The notes below the pieces were generated by a model. It saw only the letters and a list, made by a program, of their open reading frames with translations, did no database searches and had not been told where the DNA came from. A program made the position numbers and the translations under genes. This document shows positions 51,470 to 63,254 of a stretch of DNA of 64,000 nt, in pieces; position 1 is the stretch's first letter; the number at the start of each line of letters is the position of its first letter. The DNA lies in contig JAVHKY010000036.1 of assembly GCA_035079385.1 (NCBI GenBank), forward strand, positions 248,001 to 312,000. The letters are read 5' to 3'. This DNA is from Aspidiotus rigidus (lineage: Eukaryota; Arthropoda; Insecta; Hemiptera; Diaspididae).

Positions 51470-53400
51470 ACAACCTGCGACAAACTCGATCTGAACGTAT
51501 ATTATAATTTCAGACCAGCTATTATTACGGGGTGTTGAAATTTGCGAGTTCCCCGCTGTCATTGGAAAGCTTGCAATGGCCTCAACATTTTTTCCTCGTG
51601 ATACGAATATGAAATGTGAGACAATTCGATTTCTCTTTTACGCTTGTCTGCCTATCGATTCGATGAGTTCCACCGTCCCTTCAAAAATTTTCTACAAATA
51701 ATTTGTCAATCTGAGTATCTTGGAATCAATATCACATCACGAAAGTAGAATTTATCACAAGCTTAAGACGCACTAGAATAAATGGTGTGAGGATGAGTGA
51801 ACAACCGGGTATATACGTCCACATGAAGGTGTCAAGGCGAGACTTTCTTCTTATCGCACACCTTGTGAACTCGGTATTGCACAAATTGTAAACTCTGACT
51901 GCTCGTATAACTAATACGAGTTCTTGCTTCCCTTCAAAAATATTTACTGACAAAAAAAGTTTGAAAGTAGGCCCGAAAACGGAAATAAGAATGTCTTATC
52001 ATTATATGGAATCGGTCACCGTCGTCCAGCTACTACATTATTTTCGTTCTTGTCTCCCCTCTCGCTGCATATTTTTCTGATACAATACTCTTTCTTGAGG
52101 CTTTCTCTCCAAAATTTCCATTTCCTCTCCGTTTAACCAACGATTCGGAAGAACGAAAACTCTTTACATTTTGTGGGGATGAGGGAACGATTTGGACTAC
52201 CAGAGGGGAAACAACGATTATTATACCGCAAAAATATCAACGCTATACCTATTCTTCATACAAGTTTTCATAACTCAAGACAACGTACGAGAAATGTTCA
52301 CCGAATGGATCCAATATTTAGACAATGTACATTGCTCGACGGCAGTAAACTCGATCCGGGTGGTCGCCACATCGAATATAATACCCTGTCTTTCTCACGG
52401 CAATTATACGCAGGCATTATATTGTAAGGCCAGAAAACTTTAGGAAGTACTGTAGATGACAGCGGCCATGAAATCGGTGTACCCAGTTTCTCAATTTTCG
52501 GCTGCATCGAAACCTTCTTACGTAGTATTATGAGCGTGCATGGTATATCCGTACAAATCTTTGTGATTGTGTCCGGAAAGTATTCGTTGGGTTCTAGAAA
52601 AAGTGTTGCATTAGTTTTATACTGCCTGAATAAACGGAGGGGAAATGGAAATTTCAGATTGCAGGCCACAAGAAGAATTATTGTGTCAGTGAAGAATGCA
52701 GAGAGAGAGAAGACAAAAACGGAAGAAAAATAATGTAGTAGTTGGACTAGAGCCCTATAAATACGAGTGAGGACATGGACCGCCATATTTAGTCGTTACG
52801 TCATCATTCATCTCCATAGCTCCCTATTCAGATGAGGAATTTGTGTGATTAGTGAAGCTGTTTTGCATTTCTCAATAGTGTTGAGTCTTGCATTTTGTTT
52901 TGGCACTTAGTCTAGTATGTTCTCTTGTTATTTTCAAATCAAGATAAACTGTTATCAGTCATTAGAATAGGAGACTGTGAAAATAATGATGACGTAACGA
53001 CTAAATATGGCGGTCCATGTCCTCAGTCGTATTTATAGGGCTCTAGTTGGACGACGGTGACCGATTACATGGTATGACAGGACTTTTATTCCTGTTTTTT
53101 CAGGACTAATGTTGACCTTTTTTTCTGGATGGCTGGGAACTGTGTAGGGGTGTTATTATTTCTTATGAGTCGGCAGTTAACCCATTTTTTGATTTTTCGA
53201 GTATTTGAGTAGTACGTGCCGAATTGAAAGTGCAAAATTTAATGAAAAATTGCAGAGCGTTCAGCGCGAAATTTGTGGAGGGAGTAATTTGAAGAAGAGA
53301 TGGAAAAGTTTATGGGAGTAGGTGGAGGTGTTGACTGAAAGTGCAGATAATTGGATCCTAAATGCAGAGAAATTTGCTAAAATTTTCAAATACCTTTTTG
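51470..53400. repeat. Segmental duplication, copy A, left part
   Basis: Matches 58336-59850 closely: AGACCAGCTATTATTACRGG, GAGTTCCCCGCTGTCATTGG, CTCGATCCGGGTGGTCGCC, AAAAAGTGTTGCATTAGTTT and many others in the same order. The segment 51928-52307 is inverted relative to copy B. A MITE interrupts this copy at 52747-53046. Confidence 0.85.
52747..53046. mobile_element. 300-bp MITE with 62-bp terminal inverted repeats and TTGGA target duplication
   Basis: The arms 52747-52808 and 52985-53046 are inverted copies with one mismatch, starting CTAGAGCCCTATAAATACGA. TTGGA flanks both sides (52742-52746, 53047-53051). The paralogous site near 59500 reads GTAGTAGTTGGACAACG with a single TTGGA and no insert, which proves the boundaries. 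No transposase is encoded; a 5-bp duplication and CTAGAGCCC ends do not match a common superfamily that I can name. Confidence 0.9.
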
Positions 53401-54639
53401 GTGTCTTGTCATATTTCTTGAAACATTTTATTTTTCAAATAAAATTGAAAAAAAAACTGATTTGGGAAAATATTCCAGCGTCTCAAAAATTTCCCCGGCG
53501 CGCTAAGGATGTAACTGTGACGCTGAAAAGTGCTCAACTTCTTTACATCGACCTAAGAATGCACATTTCCAGGGAAAAAAAAATGAAGAGACACTAATTT
53601 TCGAGATTTCCTCACCGCAGGAAAGTGCAATTTTCACAGACCCGATTTATCCAAATAGGTATGCTTTTATATTAGGTAGAGAATTTTGAGAACAACAACT
53701 TTGGTGTCTCGACATTTTTCTTGATTCGGCTTATTTTTCAATTAAAATGGGAATAACCTGAATTTAGAAAATTTTGTAGCATCCCCCCCTCCCCAAACAA
53801 GAAAATATATATTCCCGGTAAGTAAACTTTTTGTATTACTTTTTTAGAGTGACCCTATAGAATATATTGCCGCAGAGATAACTTTGCCCCAAATTTTTTG
53901 GCGGGAGATCCGCCATCCGTTTAGTTACTGGGGGCCCTCAGAGGAATTCTTTCCGCGTACGCATAACGCTGGTGGGCGTAACGCTCTGACTTGAAAAAAT
54001 TCGTCACCTTCTATGGGCTAGTATAGGGACTTGGAAAAATTCCGGGCTCTTCTATACCTATCTTACACCCCTGTATTGGCTAGTATAGGGATTTGGACAA
54101 CTATCGGCTCTTCTGTACCCCTTTATTGGCTAGTATAGTGACTTAGAAAACTTTCTTGTTCTTCTATGTGACTTGGAAAAATTTTCGTGGCTCCTGTATA
54201 GTCATCTGTGGAACTTAGAAAAATATCTGCTGGTATATAATGATCTATGGGACTTGGAAAAATTTTTGCAACACCCCACGCTGGCACTTGGAAAAATTCC
54301 TGTCTCCTCTATAGCCGTCTATGGCATTAAACAAAATTCCTGGCTCCTCTATATCCTCTTCTATGGGAGTTAGAAATATTCCTTGTCCCTCTATATTGCT
54401 GAGGAACGGGTAACTTTGGGGCTTGGAAAAATATTTGTAATCTCTATTTACTTCAAATTTCCTACATATACCTTTCACATTTCTACAGATTTGCTCCTTC
54501 AAAATCTTCAATCATTACAGACATCAAAAATTATACCCTTTAAACTACATAAATTTAGAATCTTCAACCCTGAACCATGAGTCGCGGGTCTCCCGCAACT
54601 CTTACTCCCTGAGCAAGTTTATTTTTTCTTTGTTCAGGG
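53401..54639. repeat. Duplicated AT-rich segment and minisatellite (54.0-54.45 kb)
   Basis: 53375-53880 matches 61250-61740 (AAATACCTTTTTGGTGTCT, ATTTTCGAGATTT, GAGAATTTTGAG, CCTGAATTTRGAAAA). At 54000-54450 about nine degenerate units of 35-60 bp carry GACTTGGAAAAATT, GGCTCCTCTATA and TCTATGG; copy B lacks this array. Confidence 0.7.
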
Positions 54640-56750
54640 CTTTATTTCCCTGGACTAATTAAATCTCATCATTGTACAATCAAATTAACGCGAGCTAATT
54701 CCCATATTGAGTAGTTGCGAAGCTTGTAAAATTATAAATTTATAATTTTTAAAAAAATTATTGTAATACGTATTATTCTACAAACCACACAGATTGTAAA
54801 AGTTTGCTATAATAATTATTTTCCCGTATCCGCCAAACACCTGTTAAATAATTTCACTCACAGTGAATCCCTGAGGTTTCAATTGTATATCATTCTAGTG
54901 GAGAGTCTCAATTTTTCAATTTTTGGGGTCTCAGCACCATTTCATTGCAGTGTGGTAAACCTAACTGGTAAACGGCTATAGTAATAACAGAAAGGGTCCG
55001 CTACTTGAACATTCCATGTTCCAATTATTGGGCGCAAATTCAACGAGCTCATCTGCATAAAATATGGGAGCAATGGACCAACTAAACCAAAAAGTTTTTG
55101 TCACCGGAGGAATCTAGGCTGAGTTCCACCCTTACAATATTTGCCTGCATTTATGCGTTATTTTTAGGGACGTTATATAGAATATTTTATTGCCGCGTAG
55201 GTAGCTGAGTTTTACTGCCGTGTATAAAAAATAATCAATGTACAAAAAATAATTGACCAATATGTATTAAAAAAGACAACCCAATGGAAAGATTAGACGT
55301 ATGTTTGGAAAAATGATAATATTGTCATTATACAGAAATAATCTCATCGACATTAGACTCTTTCCTTAGGTTTGCTATCAGAAAAATTTTCATGGCACAG
55401 TCGATTATTTTTGGCTCGGCAGTCTTGAGAATTCTCGTTGACATTCTTGACAAACTACAATTGTTAATGGATTATTCTGGTTGGTGGATTCAAAAGATCA
55501 TGAAATCACTGCTGTGCGATCTGTCCATGTGATGCACGCCAGCCTGCTTGCTTGGATACAAATGCCCGTTTTCGCTTCCTAATTCTTCTCCCGTAGCCTG
55601 CGCGACCAACTAAAAACTGGTTTGTCAGATCAAGTGCCACTATAAATGCGCACTACGATTTGAAACTGATTAAACCGATTTGAAAATGATTAAACCGATT
55701 CCAATCCGTGGGTTCATGAAATAACTGCTATGAGTTGGTAAACCGTTTATGTGGTGCCGTAATGCGCGTCAGCGTACTTGCTTAGACTCAAACACGCGCA
55801 GTATCTCGTTCTGGCTTCCTTTTCTTCCCCTGAAAACCTATGCGACTAACTAAAACCGGTTTGTCGCCTACTCTAGTCAGTGTACAATAATACCAATCTG
55901 AAGTGGTGATTTTATTGCATTTGAAATATTTTAGTCGCACGGACGTATTTTGCTCTGTATCTGGCTCGTGCCTTTGTCTACTGTCTTACTGTTATTTAAA
56001 CGTTATAATTCTCTGACTTTTGCTCGCGCGCTTGTGTTCGTACCAGCTTGTGATCGTACCGTTTTGTTTCGCAAGATTGTATTAGCGTTTGTTTGTGAGT
56101 GATTCAAGGTTAGTAATCTTCTTCAATGGTGATGTGCTTACAATTTAGGCCTATTTTTTATATTATACTCTAAGTAAATTAATCTGAAATTACGGACAGT
56201 GTGATAAATGAGAGAAGTAACTTTTTTGAATGATGACTAGAGATGAGATTTCTCGGCAATTTCCTGAATGAGTTCCTAGAAGGGCTAGTGCTTGGCAATC
56301 AGAAATAAAACCGTTTTTTATATTAGTAGGAATTAAAGAGAAAAAGTGTAGTTGTGGAAAAGTGTTGACAGTTGGCGTAAAGGCTGGAGAATATCTTTTT
56401 AATGCAAGAATGATCGATTTACCGCTGTATTGTTCTATAAATTATGAACCACATATTTTAAGGCGTTTGATAAAGTTTTGCTTTTTTAATTTTTATTATG
56501 CATGTATTTTGCCAATTTCAATCTGCAGTCATGACTTTTTTTTCACATTCTGGTGCCGAATTTGTAGTTTCCAATCCTTTTAAAGATTGGTTGTTAGAAA
56601 GTAAGGTTTATCAACTCATCACTGGGAAAGGGATGCATTAAGGTAGATACATCATCTTCATCACACTGTAAACGTCTCTTAGAGCAAAGCCGTGCCTAGT
56701 CTTTTGAGGGAAGGCCAGCTTTACTATCGCGTGTTCATTACTAATTTCTA
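54640..56750. repeat. Segmental duplication, copy A, right part
   Basis: Matches 61760-63073: CTAATTAAATCT, AACACCTGTT.AATAATTTC, CACCATTTCATTGCAGTGTG, and from 55622 to 56123 an almost unbroken match to 62574-63073 (ATCAAGTGCCACTATAAATG to AGTGATTCAAGG). A tandem 21-bp doublet (TTGAAAMTGATTAAACCGAT) occurs in both. The part from 55420 also matches 56785-57755. Confidence 0.85.
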
Positions 56751-56784
56751 GAATCCAAAAAATGTTGTTCTTGTCGCTATTGAT

Positions 56785-57755
56785 CGGCAGTCTAAAGAAT
56801 TCTCGTTGACATACTTAATAAACTACAATTCATAATGGATTAATCTGATTGGTCGATCTAAGGGTTCATGAAATCACTGCTGAGAGGTGGTGAAAGTTCA
56901 TGTGACACTCGCCAGCCTGCTTGCTTGGATACAAATACCTGTTTTCAGTTCCTATTCTTCTCCTCGTTTGTACGCAACTCTTGTCATGTACAAGACTACC
57001 AATCTGGAGTAGTGAATTTATTGCTATATTACAGCTTTTATTATCACTGACGTATTTGCTAGCGCTTGTGTGTTCCGTTTTCCGCACTTTGATTTGTTTG
57101 AAAAATTGCGTTATTTGTTTCAAAAATTTTGTTCCCGTGAGTGCTTGTAAGTGATTGAAGGGTAGTAATCTTTTTAATTAAAGAAATGCTTACAATGTGG
57201 GCCCATTCCTTATACTATGCTCTATGTAACTTACTCCTAAATTATAGACAGTGTGTTGAATGGGAGGAGTGACCCTTTTCAATGATGACTAGAGATTGGA
57301 TTCCTCGGAAATTGCAGGAATGAATTCCTAGAAAATGTAATGAATCAAAATCAGGAATAAATTATTTTTTTCTTAATGTGTAGTAGGAAGCAAGAAAATT
57401 TATTCAGTAGAAAAGTGTTGAAAATTGTAAAGGCTAAAGAATGTGTCTATGTAACGCATAAATGATTGGTATTTACGAACAACGGTTCTATTTTTGTAAA
57501 TTTGCTTTACTCGCCGACTTTCTTTTTTTTTCCTAGTCAGAAATTCACATTTTGGTTCCAAGTTTGTAGTTTTCAATGCATATAAATATAGGTTGTTCGA
57601 AATTATGGTTTTACCACCTCACCATTTTACTGGGAAAGGGTTGCATTAAGGTAGATAGATCCCCATTACCCACCGTTCTTCATCCAAGCGTAGTCTTCTG
57701 AGGGAGGGGCAGTTTTCTTAGCGCGTAAATTCATTACTAACCTCTCCGAACATCA
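56785..57755. repeat. Tandem extra copy of the right-hand duplicated unit
   Basis: Shares GAATTCTCGTTGACAT, CGCCAGCCTGCTTGCTTGGA, AATGATGACTAGAGAT, CTGGGAAAGGG.TGCATTAAG and AGTCTTYTGAGGGA with 55420-56740 in the same order, but lacks about 430 bp present there and in copy B. Confidence 0.75.
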
Positions 57756-58335
57756 ACCTCCCGACAACGTGGTCGTTTTATTTGAATATTGCCTTATGTT
57801 ATGGAAATGATTTTCACAAATTGCATACTCATTCCCTTTGGTAATCAATAATATTGTCTCCTATGGAAAACCACTCGAAAAACACGTAAATCGTTATTAT
57901 GTAAACATAGTATTCATTTTCTGGGCACAAGTAAATGATCATATTGAGAGAATAAATGATTCTCGTTCATTTGAGCTCAGTCTCGTTAAAATTGATTACC
58001 TATGAAGCGGATTATAAAGATCAAAAAAATAGGTTGGACGTAGGTCACAAGTGCAATAATAGAGAGACTTTTATTTCTTACGACCTTTTCCTTTAAAAAA
58101 AAGTAAACAAGACTATTTTTACTGTAAAGCCAAATATCGAAAGTTTGCCCACCCCACTAAATGATGAGGAATTTATGTACGCGTATGAAGAAAATCATGC
58201 CCTTCGGTTCCGCGACTTATCATAACATAAATCCGCGTGTACTCAAATTTGGCACCTTCATGAAAGCCATATTTTTGATTGACTCTTTTTTCTCAGAAAT
58301 CAGAAAACATCGGCGTCCGACTTTGGTCATCTCAT
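57756..58335. other. No gene recognised
   Basis: AT-rich spacer between duplicated blocks with no recognisable content. Confidence 0.35.
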
Positions 58336-59850
58336 CAACCTGCGACAAACTCGATCTGAACGTATATAATTTCAGACCAGCTATTATTACAGGGTGTTGA
58401 AATGTGCGAGTTCCCCGCTGTCATTGGAAAGCTTGCAATGGCATCAAAATTTTTTCCTCGTGACACGAATATGAAATGTGAAACAAATCGATTTCTCTTT
58501 GTACGCTTATCTACCTATCGATTTGATAAGTTCCACCATCCCTTCAAAATATTTCTACTTATAATTTGTTAATCTGAATATCTTGGGATCAATATCATCA
58601 CGAAAGTGGAATTTCTCACAAGCTTAAGACGTACTTGAGTAAATGGTGTGAGGATGAGTGAACAACCGGTGCATTCGGTGAACATTTCTCGTACGTTGTC
58701 TTGAGTTATGAAAACTTGTATGAAGAATAGGTATTTTTGCGGTATAATATTCGTTGTTTCCCCTCTGGTAGTCCAAATCATTCCCCCATCCCCACAAAAT
58801 GTAAAGAGTTTTCTTTCTTCCGAATCGTTGGTGAAACAGAGGAATTCGGAAATTTTGGAGAGAAAGCCTCAAGAAAGAGTATTGAATCGGAAAAATATGC
58901 AGTGAGAGAGGAGACAAGAACGAAAATAATGTAGAAGCTGGACGACGGTGACCGATTCCATGTAATGATTTTCGAGCCTACTTTCGAACTTTTTTTGTGT
59001 GTAAATAGTGTATATATGTATTTTTGAAGGGTAAGTTACCGTTTCACATTGTACATAAGCATATATTTAGACAAAGTACTTTGCTCGACGGCAGTAAACT
59101 CGATCCGGGTGGTCGCCCCATCGAATATACGTAATACCCTATCTTTCTCTCGGCAATTATACCCAGGCATTATATTGTAAGGCTAGAAAACTTTAAGAAG
59201 TAGATGACAGCGACGATGAAATCGGTGTACCCAATATCTTAATTTTCGGCTGCATCGAAATGTCCCTCTTACATAGTATTGTGAGCATGCACAGTATATC
59301 CGTACAAATCTTTGTGAATGTGTCCGAAAATATTCGTTGGGTTCTAGAAAAAGTGTTGCATTAGTTTTATACTTCCTGTAGTAATCTTTGGCTAAACGGA
59401 GGATAATAGTAACCTTGGAGAGAAGGCCACAAGAAGAAGTATTGTGTTGGAAAAATGCTGGAGAGGGAAGACAAGAACGGAGCGAATATAATGTAGTAGT
59501 TGGACAACGATGACCGATTACATGGTATGACTAGACTTTTATTTCTGTTTTTTCAGGACTACTTTTGACCTTTTTCGCTGGCATAGTTGATGACTGGGAA
59601 CTGTGTAGGGATATTATTATTTCTTATGAGTTGCCAGTTCACCCATTTTTTGATTTTTCGAGTATTTGAGTGGTAGGTGCTGAATGGAAAGTGCAAATTT
59701 AATGAAAAATTGCAGAGCGTTCAGCGTCGAAGTTTGTGGAGGGAGTAATTTAAAGAATCGATATAAAATTTTATGAGAGTACGCGGAGGTGTTGATTGAA
59801 AGTGCAGAGAATTGGATCCTGAATGCAGGGAATGAACAGTTGAGATAAGA
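58336..59850. repeat. Segmental duplication, copy B, left part
   Basis: Counterpart of 51470-53400. Here 58671-59037 has the opposite orientation to 51928-52307, and the MITE is absent (empty site near 59500). Confidence 0.85.
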
Positions 59851-60133
59851 GAACGGTTTATTTGCTTCGATTTGTCAGTCACCTTGAGCCTACTTCAGGC
59901 CCTTGTGATAACTTCGACTTCCGAGCAGTATATGATTGGAGGGGTACTTGGGATAATTTTGACTATCAACTATGAGGTATTAGCGCAAATGAGGACACGG
60001 AAGAGGATCCGACCATATTTTTCACCGAGTAAGTCTTTCTGAAGGATGCACACATCATGGACAGGAAATTCACCTGTCCGTCTTTTATTTTGCCGTCAGG
60101 AAACTTCATCTTCCTTTTTTGAGTTCACCAACA
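59851..60133. other. Spacer with a minisatellite-family fragment
   Basis: About 59905-59975 carries ACTTCGACTTCCGAGCAGTA, then GATTGGAGGGGTACTTGGG, units of the dispersed family; otherwise nothing recognised. Confidence 0.4.
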
Positions 60134-60690
60134 CCGACGACGAAATTCACTTTTTTCAATCAGCTGTTCGACTTTTATTTGATACTTTAATATACCAAAT
60201 CTTATTTATAAAATTATTTAAATAAACGATAATGTAATAAAGAAAATTTATTTAATTGAAATATCAATATTTATGAATCAAACTAATTAAATTAAATTAA
60301 TGAATTATATTTTATTATTTTTGATTATAATTTTTAATTTATTAAATCAATCTGTTTATTTAAGATTTCGTTTATTCAAAAATATTAATTAAGATTATTA
60401 TTATTTATTCGATAATATAAAAAGCCATATAAAAATTTAATTTTAATAAACAAATTATCAAAAATAAAATGATTAAATTAATTTTCTATTTTTATTAAAC
60501 CTAAATTAAACTGATTAATTGACTTCATTAATAAAAATAATAGAATCGATTTTTTTTGGTGAACTTTCGTCGCGGTTAACTTACCACGTGGTGAACCACT
60601 ACTTCTATCAGGTGAATTATCTGTAGGTAAACTTTCTGTAGGTAAATTTTAGTTGGTAAATATTTTTAGGTGTAAAATCTTTTGGTGAAA
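60134..60690. repeat. Extremely AT-rich core with inverted GTGAA borders
   Basis: 60180-60550 is almost pure A/T. The borders are inverted to each other: CGACGACGAAATTCAC at 60135 and GTGAACTTTCGTCGCGG at 60562. From 60560 to 60690 short words GGTGAA, GGTAAA and AGGTGTAAA repeat every 15-25 bp. Copy A of the duplication lacks this block. Confidence 0.55.
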
Positions 60691-61249
60691 CACCCTAATC
60701 CATGGAAAAATCTCGACTCCCGCTATTCATGGAAGAATCACAAATTAATATTGATTTTTTTGGGAACGTTCCACCTCGCCGAGGATCATGGTACTTAATT
60801 GTATGTTATAGTGGATGATATGGCGCTTCAAATGATTGATTTTCCCTAGGTGCCTCCCCCTCCGATTTTTTTTAATATTCTAGTTTGAAGTTTTGTTATT
60901 GCTAGAAACTAGGGAAAATATGAATTATTTTTTTTTGAAAAAAATACCATGGATGAACATTTACATGTACTAAAATATCCTCAAGTTATACATTGCTGTG
61001 CAATCATTATTGCCTGGGATCAGACATTAGAATTTTTGGCCTAAAAATGACTCTGCAGCCCATGTGGGTGATCAGATGAGTCCAATGTATTGGGTTTCAA
61101 GTTTTCTCATTGGGGACAACATCTTGACGGATATTTGAAACATTTTTCGACCAAGACAATTTTCCCCTTTTCACCCGGGTAGAGCCTTTGTATTTCAATT
61201 TTATATTCAATTTGCGTCAAATACAAAGTTTCTATGTCTTCTCTGAGGC

Positions 61250-63073
61250 GAATCAGAAACAGAATTGACCAATTTGATAAAATTCTCAAATACCTTTTTG
61301 GTGTCTCTGCATATTTCTTCAAACAGTTCATTCCTCGATTAAAATTGAAGAAAACCTGAATTTGGAAAACATTCCAGCCCCAAAAATTTGCCGACGTGCG
61401 GATTCATTTTTTTTACATTGACCCAAGAGTGTATATTTCTAGAAAAAAATTTGAAAAAGATGAATTTTCGAGATTTTTTTACTACAATTAAATGCAATTT
61501 TCACGGACCGAATTTACCGAATTATGCTTATTTTTGGTACCGCTTGATAGAGAATTTTGAGGGGAACAACTTTGGTGTCATGACATTTTTCTTTACACGG
61601 CTTATTTTGCAAGTAAAATAGAAAAAACCTGAATTTGGAAAACATTCCAGCCCTTTCAAAATTCCCCTGGCGCGATGGGAAGTAAAATCTTTGGGGTACT
61701 TTTTTACAGGCACCCTAAAGAATATATTCCCGCAGAGAAACCTTCGCTCCCATTATTTTCATTTTCTGTTCAGAGCTTCATTTCCGTGGACTAATTAAAT
61801 CTAATGAACGCGAGCTGATTACCCATTTTGAGTAGTTGCAAAGGTTGTGAAATGAAAATTGAAAAAAACAAATTTAGAATATCATTCTCCAAATACTACA
61901 GATAAAAATTTGCTATATAATTATTTTCCTATCTCGTATCCACCAAACACCTGTTGAATAATTTCAGCCACAGTAATTCACTGTATGAGCTTGTAATTGT
62001 ATCATTTTACTAAATAGGCTTAATTTTTAACTTTTTGGTGTCAGCACCATTTCATTGCAGTGTGGTAAACCTGGCAGGTAAATGGCTACAGTAGTAACGG
62101 AAAGGGTCTTCTACTTGAACATTTTTTGTGCCAATAATTATTGGGCGCAAAGACTAAAAGCTCCGTTACATAAGCGGACACCAAGCAACGCACAAAATGT
62201 AGGAGCAATCGAGCAATTAAACCAGAAATTTTTATCTACGTGGAGTTGTGGAGTTCTGGCACTCGGCGTTACAATATTTCTCTGCATTTACGCACATTAT
62301 ACATAAAATCAGTCAGATTGCACCAATATGCATTTGGTCGGTACAACAATCGGTACAACAATCGTTGCTCACTTTATTGCCGCATTGGTAGCTGAGCTCT
62401 AAAGAATTCTTTTTCACATTCTTGACAAACTACGTGCGGATTTATAGTGGGGCAGCAAACAAGCAAACGAAGCGGAGCAGAGAAAATATCCTTTCGTTAT
62501 TTCTGTTCTATGTTCAGCTCTGTTCCCCTCCTGCTCTCCTACCAACGAAACCCTGCGCTGCTTTCTTTGCTTGATCAGATCAAGTGCCACTATAAATGCC
62601 CACTACGATTTGAAACTGATTAAACCGATTTGAAAATGATTAAACCGATTCCAATCCGTGGTTTCATGAAATAACTGCTATGAGTTGGTAAACGGTTTAT
62701 GTGGTGCAGTAATGCGCGTCAGCGTACTTGCTTAGACTCGAACACCCGCAGTATCGCGTTCTGGCTTCCTTTTCTTCCCCTGAAAACCTATGCCACTAAC
62801 TAAAACCGGTTTGTCGCCTACTCTGGTCAGTGTACGATGCTAGGAATCTAGGAGGGTGAATTTATTGCATTTGAAATATATTAGTCGCACGGACGTATTT
62901 TGCTCTGTATCTGGTTTGTGCCTTTGTCTACTGTTTTACTGTTATTTAAACGTTATATAATTCTCTGACTTTTGCTCGCGCGCTTGTGTTCCTACCCGCA
63001 TATGATCGTACCGTTTTGTTTTGCAAGATTGTATTAGTGTTTGTTTGTAAGTGATTCAAGGTGAGTAATCTTA
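61250..63073. repeat. Segmental duplication, copy B, right part
   Basis: Counterpart of 53375-53880 and 54640-56123; it ends at 63073, where the Penelope-like element is inserted. An ATG frame at 62082-62306 (74 codons, C-terminal hydrophobic stretch CGVLALGVTIFLCIYA) is broken by a stop in copy A, although GA(I/M)(E/D)QLNQK is kept. I do not recognise a product. Confidence 0.8.
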
Positions 63074-63254
63074 CACGAATCCGTTCCTTTAAGTTACGGC
63101 TATCCATACTAAACAATAAAGAGGAATACTCCGACGTGGAGTAAAAAAATGCAAACCGCAGAAAAAATGAAAATACGACGAGCGCTTTCGGTTAAACAAC
63201 CATCTTCGAGCCTGAAATGAAAGCAACTGACGAACAAAAGAGAAGAACGAGGTA
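63074..63254 (-). mobile_element. 3' region (pLTR-like end) of the Penelope-like element
   Basis: The duplicated host repeat, which runs GATTCAAGG.GAGTAATCTT in this copy, breaks off at 63073. In the other copy (56104-56123) the repeat continues past the same point, so 63074 marks the 3' end of the inserted element. This stretch lies between that junction and the stop of the polyprotein and includes a hammerhead-like core. The 5' end of the element is outside the window. Confidence 0.7.
63181..63212 (-). ncRNA. Hammerhead-ribozyme-like core in the Penelope element end
   Basis: On the minus strand the order is CTCGAAGA, U, GGTT-loop-AACC (a perfect 4-bp stem II with a 4-base loop), then GAAAGCG. 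This follows the CUGANGA / stem II / GAAA layout of hammerheads known from Penelope-element terminal repeats, but the first box is altered (CTCGAAGA), so activity is doubtful. Stems I and III are not evident by eye. Confidence 0.4.

Noticed and set aside
52298..52786. 162-codon minus-strand frame
   Set aside because: It crosses the junction of duplicated repeat and MITE and is not kept in the other copy.
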